Assembly (NCBI GenBank): GCA_035464675.1
Contig: DATHSA010000020.1
Span: 1-20,382 of the forward strand
Length of the DNA stretch: 20,382 bases
Source of the DNA: JAUYIV01 sp035464675
GTDB taxonomy: Bacteria > Actinomycetota > Acidimicrobiia > Spongiisociales > UBA11373
Reading direction: 5' to 3'
The notes under the pieces were generated by a model that searched no databases, had not been told where the DNA came from, and saw only the letters and a program-made list of their open reading frames with translations. Of this stretch, positions 14,324 to 20,382 are shown one piece after another; the stretch's first letter is position 1, and the number at the start of each line of letters is the position of its first letter. The position numbers and the translations under genes are program-made.

Positions 14324-14751
14324 GCGCTCACTTCGAGTTCGAGATCGGGAAGACCCATCTCCTCAAACTCGACCCGGGCGACGACATCCTCGAATCGATC
14401 ACCGCCTTCGCACACCAACGGGACATCCGGGCCGGCTGGGTCAACTTCCTCGGAGCGGTTCAGAGGGCATCGCTCCGCTACTACGACCAGGAGGCCCGGG
14501 AGTACCGCGACTTCACCCTGGAGCGGCACCTCGAGGTCCTCTCCGGCCTCGGGAACATCTCGATGCTCGACGGGAAGCCCTTCGTGCACATCCACGCTGC
14601 GTTCGGGGACGAGTCAGGAGATGCCTATGGCGGCCACATCGATGTGGGTTGCACCGCATTCCTGATAGAGGTGCGGATCGACGAATTCATCGGCGACCCA
14701 CCCGTCCGCCAGTTCGACGAGAGGGTGAGCCTCCCCACCTGGGCCGGGTGA
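14320..14751 (+). CDS. PPC (DUF296) domain protein
   Basis: This 143-residue protein consists of one PPC domain, the fold shared by plant AT-hook proteins and many bacterial proteins, where it forms trimers. The conserved histidines of the family's putative metal site are H90 and H92 in PFVHIHAAFGD and H106 in YGGHI. The opening FEFEIGKTHLLKLDPGDDILESI and the segment RAGWVNFLGAVQRASLRYYD are typical. There is no AT-hook or other DNA-binding extension, so a regulatory role should not be assumed. Its ATG is coupled to the btpA stop (ATGA). Its stop ends directly against the stop of the convergent nuclease-like gene, with no base between. The function is unknown. Confidence 0.88.
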   Translation: MSAHFEFEIGKTHLLKLDPGDDILESITAFAHQRDIRAGWVNFLGAVQRASLRYYDQEAREYRDFTLERHLEVLSGLGNISMLDGKPFVHIHAAFGDESGDAYGGHIDVGCTAFLIEVRIDEFIGDPPVRQFDERVSLPTWAG

Positions 14752-15402
14752 TCAATCGCCGGCGGCTTCCTCTTCGGGAGGCATCAGCTCACGCGACACG
14801 TCGAATCCGCTCTTCAACAGCAGGCTCAGCATCGCCGGCGCGGGGTCGCGGAATTGGACCGGCCGGAAGGCCATGTCCGTGCCCGAGAAGAAGCGCAGGA
14901 GCGTCGAAACCATGTGCGAATGCGTCATCGTGTTGAGATCGCACTTCGGCGCTCTTCCGAATGCCACGAGCCGCACCCGAATCTCACCCCCGCCGCGAGC
15001 CGGCGCCACACACGCGTCCCGGGATGCCAGGTCGTCGACCACCTGTCGCAGGTCCCCGTCGAACAGCCACTCGATGCGCCGGAGCATCTGATGGAGGACC
15101 TTGTGGCTGCGAATACCCGGGTTGAACTCGGCCTCCGCCTGCTTGACCTCGCCGACGATCACATCGATCTGATCCGGCTCCAGCCGCAGCTCTGAATCGG
15201 CGAGAAGCAGCAGCCGGGTGTCCGGGCCCTCGTGGGGGTCGGCCGCATAGATCTCGCCGGGGAACCGTATCGCCATGATGTCGATGTCGGTCACGGCGCG
15301 GAAGGTGCCGTCGGCGCGGCGTTCCTGCACCTCGAACTCACTGAGGGTGAGATACCCGTTGAGCCGTAGGTAGGTCTCGGCCAGGTTGACGGCGATGTCC
15401 AT
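14752..15402 (-). CDS. PD-(D/E)XK nuclease-like protein of unknown function
   Basis: A 216-residue protein, not matched to a named family. Its N-terminal half looks like a restriction-endonuclease fold: an opening helix (NLAETYLRLNGYLTLSEFEV), then VTDIDIMAIRF with D39/D41 at the place of the first acidic site, and a strand VIVGEVKQ carrying E85-x-K87. That spacing matches D-(x)n-ExK active sites. The C-terminal half has a helical segment (KVLHQMLRRIEWLF) and ends in an acidic tail. It stands alone on its strand, with no methyltransferase or specificity subunit nearby. It may be a repair or structure-specific nuclease, or simply a protein with this fold. There is no SD; GACAAT (15408-15413) lies 5 nt before the ATG. 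It ends flush against the convergent PPC gene. Confidence 0.75.
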   Translation of the reverse strand: MDIAVNLAETYLRLNGYLTLSEFEVQERRADGTFRAVTDIDIMAIRFPGEIYAADPHEGPDTRLLLLADSELRLEPDQIDVIVGEVKQAEAEFNPGIRSHKVLHQMLRRIEWLFDGDLRQVVDDLASRDACVAPARGGGEIRVRLVAFGRAPKCDLNTMTHSHMVSTLLRFFSGTDMAFRPVQFRDPAPAMLSLLLKSGFDVSRELMPPEEEAAGD

Positions 15403-15433
15403 GGGGCATTGTCGGCCGCCTCTGGCGCCCGAC

Positions 15434-15568
15434 GCAATACGCGATTCGCAATACGCAATACGACAGGACGCGTGCGAGGCCCTTCGACGACTCAGTCGTA
15501 TCGCGTATCGCGCAGGGCGGCGTGTTGGCTCGAAGGCAGATGCCTTACCGTTCTCGCCAACGCGATAC
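15434..15568. repeat. Heptamer repeat element with nested inverted repeats
   Basis: Left side: GCAATAC, GCGATTC, GCAATAC, GCAATAC at 15434-15461, then GAC. Right side: GTC, then two GTATCGC units at 15498-15511, the reverse complement of GCGATAC. Further on, GTTGGC (15524-15529) pairs with GCCAAC (15556-15561), and GTATCGC (15505-15511) with GCGATAC (15562-15568). The element fills most of the 177-bp gap between the nuclease-like gene and the end of the agmatinase-family gene. I see no gene in this gap. Confidence 0.8.
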
Positions 15569-15579
15569 GCGGGACTTGC

Positions 15580-16548
15580 CTATTGCGGGCCGCCGGAGGC
15601 GGCCCTTTGCGCCATTCCGTTGAGCAACTCCAGGACGACCCGGTTGGCGAGCAGGGCGGTGATGTCGGACGAGTCGTAGGCGGGGGCCACCTCGACCACG
15701 TCGGCGCCGACCACGTTCAGTTCCTTGCCGAGCCGGCGCACCGTGTCGAGCAACTCCCGGGCTGTGATTCCTCCAGGCTCGGGCGTGCCGGTCCCGGGTG
15801 CTGCCCCGGGGTCGACGACATCGATGTCGACCGAGATGAACACTCCCTTGGCGCCATCGGCGGCGTGGGTCACGGCGTCGTCGACCACGGTGGCCAGGCC
15901 GCGTTCGACGATCTCGGCCATGAAGAACGAGCGCATGCCCTCGCCGCGCATCCACTCCACCACGGGCGGGTCGGGCCAGTAGCCGCGCAGGCCGATCTGG
16001 ACAAAGCGATGTCCGGGGACCGCACCCGACTCGATGAGACGGCGCATCGGGGTGCCGTGGCCGTGGAGCTTCCCGTAGTGGCTCTCGCCGGTGTCGGCGT
16101 GGGCGTCGAAGTGGATCAGTGCGATCTCGCCGTGCCCGTGTATGTCGGCGACACCGCCGGCATCTGGGAAGGTGATGGTGTGATCGCCGCCGAGGACCAG
16201 CGGGACGGCACCGGCACCTGCGACCCGGGAAACCACCTCCCGGATCCGGTCGATGCTCTCCTCCACGTACCCGGGGATCACATGGATGTCACCGATGTCC
16301 ACCACGCCGAGGATCTCCAGCGGATCGATCCCGGTGTCGAGATGCGGTCGCTTGCCGTCGGGGTCCAGGTAGTCGGCTTCCCGGATCGCCTTGGGCCCGA
16401 AGCGGGCTCCGGGCCGGTTGGTGGTCCCCCAGTCGAATGGTGCCCCGAGGATGACCACGCCGGCGTCGCCGATCGAGTCCAGGTCGCGCCGGGGTACCCC
16501 GACGAACGAGGAGCGGGCACCCCAGGAGGCGTAGTCGAAGCCGACCAT
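15580..16548 (-). CDS. Agmatinase/ureohydrolase family protein
   Basis: This is a 322-residue manganese enzyme of the arginase/agmatinase superfamily, which hydrolyses guanidino compounds to an amine and urea. Metal-site motifs are all present: LVLGGDHTITFP, HFDAHADTGE (DAHxD) and SVDIDVVDPG (SxDxDxxDP). Also present are HGHGTPMRR and, early on, ILGAPFDWGTTNRPGARFGP, which is typical of agmatinases rather than arginases. Agmatine is the first guess for substrate; guanidinobutyrate, guanidinopropionate or guanidine hydrolases share these motifs and cannot be excluded. The ATG at 16548 has no SD, but TACCCT lies 7 nt upstream, so the mRNA is probably leaderless. It is divergent from the Lhr helicase. 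No polyamine genes are in the window. Confidence 0.93.
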   Translation of the reverse strand: MVGFDYASWGARSSFVGVPRRDLDSIGDAGVVILGAPFDWGTTNRPGARFGPKAIREADYLDPDGKRPHLDTGIDPLEILGVVDIGDIHVIPGYVEESIDRIREVVSRVAGAGAVPLVLGGDHTITFPDAGGVADIHGHGEIALIHFDAHADTGESHYGKLHGHGTPMRRLIESGAVPGHRFVQIGLRGYWPDPPVVEWMRGEGMRSFFMAEIVERGLATVVDDAVTHAADGAKGVFISVDIDVVDPGAAPGTGTPEPGGITARELLDTVRRLGKELNVVGADVVEVAPAYDSSDITALLANRVVLELLNGMAQRAASGGPQ

Positions 16549-16555
16549 CGCGAGA

Positions 16556-16561
16556 AGGGTA
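16556..16561 (-). promoter_or_regulatory. Putative -10 hexamer of the agmatinase-family gene
   Basis: On the minus strand this reads TACCCT, 7 nt before the ATG at 16548. That is the spacing expected if transcription starts at or next to the start codon. No SD site lies between. Confidence 0.45.
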
Positions 16562-16604
16562 GGGACGCGTGGGGCCGGTTGGGCGACAGGGGGTGCCGGT
16601 CGGC

Positions 16605-16623
16605 GACGGGCGACGGGCGACGG
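16605..16623. repeat. Heptamer tandem repeat GACGGGC x2.7
   Basis: Two full GACGGGC units and five bases of a third, preceded by related GGGCGAC and GGTCGGC words from about 16581. It lies between two divergent genes, upstream of both presumed promoters. The unit also appears, as GCCCGTC, in the 11627-11700 array. Confidence 0.7.
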
Positions 16624-16645
16624 TTCCTGTGTCCCACCCCCCGGG

Positions 16646-16651
16646 TACATT
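16646..16651 (+). promoter_or_regulatory. Putative -10 hexamer of the Lhr helicase gene
   Basis: TACATT lies 6 nt before the ATG at 16658. The six bases between contain no SD site. This is the tightest leaderless-type arrangement at any operon start in the window. Confidence 0.45.
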
Positions 16652-16657
16652 CCCCTC

Positions 16658-19600
16658 ATGGCGTCCCTCGACCTGTTCACCGAGCCGACCCGGTCCTGGT
16701 TCGAGGGGTCGTTTGCGGCGCCGACGCCGGCGCAGGAAGGCGGCTGGAAGGCGATCGCCGGGGGGAGCCACACCCTGATCCATGCCCCTACCGGGTCGGG
16801 GAAGACCCTGGCTGCGTTCCTGTGGGCGATCGACCGCCTCTTCGCCGAGCCCACGCCGCCCGAGCGGGAGCGGTGCCGGGTGCTCTACATCTCGCCCATG
16901 AAGGCCCTCGCCTACGACATCGACCGCAACCTGCGCGCCCCGCTGCGAGGCGTCGCCAACGCCGCCACCCGGCTCGGCCTCGAGGTGCCGGAGATCGTCA
17001 CCGCGATGCGCACCGGCGACACCCCCTCCGACGAGCGCCGTCGGATGATCCGCCATCCCCCCGACGTCCTCATCACCACCCCGGAGAGCCTCTACCTGAT
17101 GCTCACCTCCCAGGTGCGGGAGATCCTGGCGTCGGTCCGCTGGGTGATCGTCGACGAGGTCCACGCGGTCGCCGGGTCGAAACGCGGCGCCCACCTCGCG
17201 GTCAGCCTGGAGCGCCTCGAGGAGATCACCACCCGGCCCCCGCAGCGGATCGGGCTCAGCGCCACCCAGCGCCCCCTCGAGAGGATCGCCGAATTCCTCG
17301 GTGGCGGCGTGCCCGAAGCCGACGACTGGCAGCCCCGGCCGGTGGAGATCGTCGACGCCGCGGCGTCCTCGGAGCTCGAGGTCGACATCGTCGTCCCGGT
17401 GGAGGACATGACCGAGCCGGGCACCGTCGACGAGGAGGGTATGCCGAGTCGGTCCATCTGGCCTGCGGTGTACCCGGAGATCCTCGACCTGGTGATGTCC
17501 CACCGCTCGACGATCGTCTTCTCCAACAGCCGCGGACTGGTGGAGCGCATCGCCGCCTCGCTCAACGACCTGGCCGGCGAGGAGATCGCCCGGGCCCACC
17601 ACGGCTCGGTGTCGCGCGAGCAGCGTGTGGAGATCGAGGACGCCCTCAAGTCGGGAGACCTGCGCTGCGTCGTCGCCACCTCCTCGCTGGAACTCGGCAT
17701 CGACATGGAGGCCGTGGAACTGGTTGTGCTCGTGGAGTCGCCGGCGACCGTCGCGCACGGCCTGCAACGGGTGGGCCGTGCTGGGCACCAGGTGGGGGTC
17801 CCCAGCAAGGCCCGGGTGTTTCCCAAGCACCGCGGCGACCTCCTGGAGGCGACGCTGATCGTCGAGCGAATGCTCGAGGGCAAGATCGAGGAGACCCGCA
17901 TCCCGGCGAACCCCCTCGATGTGCTCGCCCAGCAGGCGGTGGCCATGGTCGCCGTGGAAGACCGCCACGCCGACGACCTCTTCGATCTGGTCCGCCACGC
18001 CGCCCCCTACCGCGACCTGGGGCGCGGTCCGTACGAGGCGGTGCTCGACATGCTCGCCGGGCGGTATCCCTCCGACGACTTCGCCGAGTTGAAGCCGCGC
18101 CTCACCTGGGACCGGGTCACGGGCACGCTGACGGCTCGGGGCAATGCCAAGCTCCTGGCGGTCACCAACGCCGGGACGATCCCCGACCGCGGTCTCTTCC
18201 CGGTGGTGCTCCCCGAGGGAGGACGCGTCGGCGAGTTGGACGAGGAGATGGTGTACGAGAGCCGGGTCGGTGACGTCTTCGTCCTCGGCTCGTCCTCGTG
18301 GAAGATCGCCGACATCACCCACGACCGGGTGTCGGTGATCCCCGCCCCGGGTGAACGCGCCGCCCGCCTCCCCTTCTGGCACGGGGATGCCCAGGGCAGG
18401 CCGCTGGAGACCGGCCGGGCCCTGGGCGCCTTCATCCGGGAGATCGCCGGCCTCGACCCCGACGAGGGCCGGGCCCGGCTGGAGTCCGGCTATCACCTCG
18501 ACCCGCGGGCGGCGGCGAACCTGGTGGCGTTCCTCGCCGAGGAGCAGGAGGCCACCGGTGCGGTGCCCACCGACCGCACCATCGTCGCCCAGAAGTTCCG
18601 CGACGAGATCGGCGACTGGCGCCTGGTGGTGCTCTCCCCATTCGGTGCCCGGGTCCATGCCCCGTGGGCGCTGGCGATCACCCGCCGGATGCGGGAGCGC
18701 CACGGCTTCGAGGTCGACGCGGTGTGGTCCGACGACGGGATCATCGTGCGGTTCCCCGATGCCGACGAGGTCCCCGATGCCGACGAGCTCGTGATCGACC
18801 CGGACGAGGTGGAGAACCTGGTGGTCGACGAGGTCGGCACGAGCGCCCTCTTCACAGGCCGGTTCCGCGAGGCGGCCGGCCGCGCCCTCCTACTCCCCCG
18901 CCGCCGCCCGGGCCGAAGGACCCCCCTGTGGCTGCAGCGCCGGCGCTCCACCTCGCTGCTCGAGGCGGCGCGCCGCTACCCGACGTTCCCGATCGTCCTC
19001 GAGACCTACCGGGAGATCCTCCAGGAGCACTTCGACCTGCCGGCGCTGCGGGAGCTCCTCGCCGACGTGCGGTCGCGCAAGGTGCGGGTCACCGCAGTGG
19101 AGACCACCGGACCCAGCCCGTTCGCCACCTCGCTGACCTTCGACTTCGTGGCGTCGTTCATGTACGAGTACGACGCCCCGCTGGCCGAGCGGAGGGCGAT
19201 GGCGCTGACCGTCGACCAGGAGCTGCTCCGGGAGTTGCTCGGGGAGCCGGCGCTCCGCGACCTGCTCGACGCGGATGCCATCGCCTCGGTGGAGGCCGAC
19301 CTGCAGCGGCTCTCGCCGCGGTCGAAGGAGCGGGGACGCGACGGCGCGGCCGACCTGCTCCGCCACCTCGGGCCGCTGACCGCCGAAGAGGTGGCGGCCC
19401 GGCTCACCGAGCCCGGCGCGGCCGAAGCGCACCTCGCCGACCTGGAGTCCGAGCGGCGGGCGATTCGGATCACCGACAGGGGCACCGAGCGCTGGGCGGC
19501 GGCCGAGGACGCCGGCCGCCTCCGCGACGCGATCGGCATCCAGCCGCCCCGGGGCGTCCCCGAGGCGTTCCTCGAGGCGGTGCCCGACCCGATGGGCGAC

Positions 19601-20382
19601 GTCGTCTCCCGCTACGCCCGCACCCACGGCCCATTCACCACCGACCAGGCGGCGGGCGACCTGGGCATCCCCCGTGCCGCGGCGCAGTCCGCTCTGGAGG
19701 CGCTGGAGCAGCGGCGCCGGGTCGAGCGCGGGGCCTTCCGCCCCGGCGGGCACGAACGGGAGTGGGTCGACTCGGAGGTGTTGCAGCGGCTGCGGCGCCG
19801 CTCGTTGGCGACTCTGCGGAAGGACGTCGAGGCGGTGCCGCCCGATGCCTTCGTGCGCTTCGGCCTCGGCTGGCACGACATCGGCGGCGGCGGTTCGACC
19901 CAGGGCCGGCTCCTCGACGTGGTGGGGCGTCTAGAGGGCGCCGCCGTGCCGGCCTCGATCCTGGAGCCCGATGTGCTGTCGTCCCGCCTGGACTACTCCC
20001 CCGACCTGCTCGACTCGCTCACCGCGTCCGGCGAAGTCGTGTGGGTGGGCCGGGGCACGCTGGGTGGACGCGACGGCCGCCTCGCCCTGTACCGGCGCGA
20101 CCGGGTCCCGCTGCTCCACTGGCCCACAGGGACAGAGGCGCCGTCGGGCGAGATCCACGAGAAGATCCGCGAGCGCCTGGCCACGCGGGGGGCTTCGTTC
20201 TTCCGCGACCTCTACGAGGCGGCCGGGGGCGGCGATCCCGAGGAGGTGCTCGCCGCCATCTGGGACCTGGTCTGGGCCGGCGAGGTCCCCACCGCCACCC
20301 TGGCCCCGCTGCGCGCCTTCCTCTGGGGTCGGGTCCGCACGGGGGCCGGCTCCAAGCCGGTGCTTCCCGGGGGGTCGGCGCC
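16658..20382 (+). CDS. lhr: Lhr-type large ATP-dependent helicase (partial, runs off window end)
   Basis: This is a superfamily 2 helicase of the large-helicase-related family, which moves 3' to 5' on single-stranded DNA and unwinds RNA:DNA hybrids and DNA in repair. The 1241 visible codons show Q-motif-like PTPAQEGGW, Walker A APTGSGKT (43-50), TTPESLYLML, the DEVH box (166-169), SAT (201-203), VFSNSRGLVERI, TSSLELGIDM and motif VI QRVGRAGH (370-377). The winged-helix and Lhr-specific core follow, with the landmark PLWLQRRRSTSLLEAARRYPTFPIVLETYREIL near residue 755-785, then part of the C-terminal domain. Actinobacterial Lhr proteins are about 1500 residues, so some 250 are missing. The reading frame is open throughout. 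No SD precedes the ATG. It is divergent from the agmatinase-family gene. Confidence 0.96.
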   Translation, partial: MASLDLFTEPTRSWFEGSFAAPTPAQEGGWKAIAGGSHTLIHAPTGSGKTLAAFLWAIDRLFAEPTPPERERCRVLYISPMKALAYDIDRNLRAPLRGVANAATRLGLEVPEIVTAMRTGDTPSDERRRMIRHPPDVLITTPESLYLMLTSQVREILASVRWVIVDEVHAVAGSKRGAHLAVSLERLEEITTRPPQRIGLSATQRPLERIAEFLGGGVPEADDWQPRPVEIVDAAASSELEVDIVVPVEDMTEPGTVDEEGMPSRSIWPAVYPEILDLVMSHRSTIVFSNSRGLVERIAASLNDLAGEEIARAHHGSVSREQRVEIEDALKSGDLRCVVATSSLELGIDMEAVELVVLVESPATVAHGLQRVGRAGHQVGVPSKARVFPKHRGDLLEATLIVERMLEGKIEETRIPANPLDVLAQQAVAMVAVEDRHADDLFDLVRHAAPYRDLGRGPYEAVLDMLAGRYPSDDFAELKPRLTWDRVTGTLTARGNAKLLAVTNAGTIPDRGLFPVVLPEGGRVGELDEEMVYESRVGDVFVLGSSSWKIADITHDRVSVIPAPGERAARLPFWHGDAQGRPLETGRALGAFIREIAGLDPDEGRARLESGYHLDPRAAANLVAFLAEEQEATGAVPTDRTIVAQKFRDEIGDWRLVVLSPFGARVHAPWALAITRRMRERHGFEVDAVWSDDGIIVRFPDADEVPDADELVIDPDEVENLVVDEVGTSALFTGRFREAAGRALLLPRRRPGRRTPLWLQRRRSTSLLEAARRYPTFPIVLETYREILQEHFDLPALRELLADVRSRKVRVTAVETTGPSPFATSLTFDFVASFMYEYDAPLAERRAMALTVDQELLRELLGEPALRDLLDADAIASVEADLQRLSPRSKERGRDGAADLLRHLGPLTAEEVAARLTEPGAAEAHLADLESERRAIRITDRGTERWAAAEDAGRLRDAIGIQPPRGVPEAFLEAVPDPMGDVVSRYARTHGPFTTDQAAGDLGIPRAAAQSALEALEQRRRVERGAFRPGGHEREWVDSEVLQRLRRRSLATLRKDVEAVPPDAFVRFGLGWHDIGGGGSTQGRLLDVVGRLEGAAVPASILEPDVLSSRLDYSPDLLDSLTASGEVVWVGRGTLGGRDGRLALYRRDRVPLLHWPTGTEAPSGEIHEKIRERLATRGASFFRDLYEAAGGGDPEEVLAAIWDLVWAGEVPTATLAPLRAFLWGRVRTGAGSKPVLPGGSA

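Noticed and set aside
15587..15605. GGGCCGCC-GGA-GGCGGCCC hairpin as a terminator of the agmatinase-family gene
   Set aside because: It lies within the last codons of the gene and has no T-run on the minus strand. It is more likely a coding-sequence coincidence.
15409..18273. About 950-codon plus-strand open frame overlapping the agmatinase-family and helicase genes
   Set aside because: It runs antisense to the agmatinase-family gene and then in a wrong frame over the helicase. The real helicase starts at 16658 in another frame.
16289..18703. About 800-codon minus-strand open frame across the helicase start and the agmatinase-family gene
   Set aside because: It is out of frame with the agmatinase-family gene and antisense to clear helicase motifs. 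The composition is typical of a high-GC shadow frame.

Overview
The window is about 20.4 kb of high-GC bacterial DNA, read as a chromosomal segment of an actinobacterium, perhaps of the Acidimicrobiia type. That placement is inferred from the M16 peptidase-dapB pairing, a DinB/maleylpyruvate-isomerase-like protein, a long Lhr-type helicase, a Thr-rich lipoprotein leader, and genes that often lack a Shine-Dalgarno (SD) site but carry a TANNNT hexamer 6-10 nt before the start codon. No rRNA, tRNA, insertion sequence, phage gene or CRISPR array was seen. The two end genes (dapB and the helicase) are cut by the window edges.

Layout. (1) 1-1885, minus: M16 zinc peptidase and dapB in an ATGA-overlap operon. 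(2) 1988-5808, plus: a complete LivHMGF-type ABC importer in four overlapping genes. The LivH subunit carries an unusual secreted beta-sandwich domain at its N-terminus. A perfect two-way terminator separates it from the convergent lipoprotein binding protein gene (5884-7140, minus). (3) 7266-10463, plus: a VWA protein and a CobS/MoxR-like AAA ATPase. They are separated by a 91-nt hairpin, and the ATPase has exchanged Walker A and Walker B side chains. (4) 10569-11626, minus: a HAD hydrolase with no canonical start codon, and a glyoxalase-fold protein. (5) 11741-14751, plus: a LOG-family protein, a DinB-like protein that lacks the usual His metal ligands, a BtpA-family TIM barrel and a PPC/DUF296 protein. 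The last three are probably one transcript. (6) 14752-16548, minus: a stand-alone PD-(D/E)XK nuclease-like protein and an agmatinase-family ureohydrolase. (7) 16658-end, plus: a large Lhr helicase.

Most genes are housekeeping or metabolic: lysine/peptidoglycan precursor synthesis, amino-acid-type uptake, guanidino compound hydrolysis and nucleic acid repair. The best candidates for something undescribed are the VWA/AAA module with its hairpin, the LivH fusion, and a family of 7-bp tandem-repeat elements in four gene borders. One of these elements runs into the start of the HAD gene. No stretch longer than 300 bases lacks a gene.
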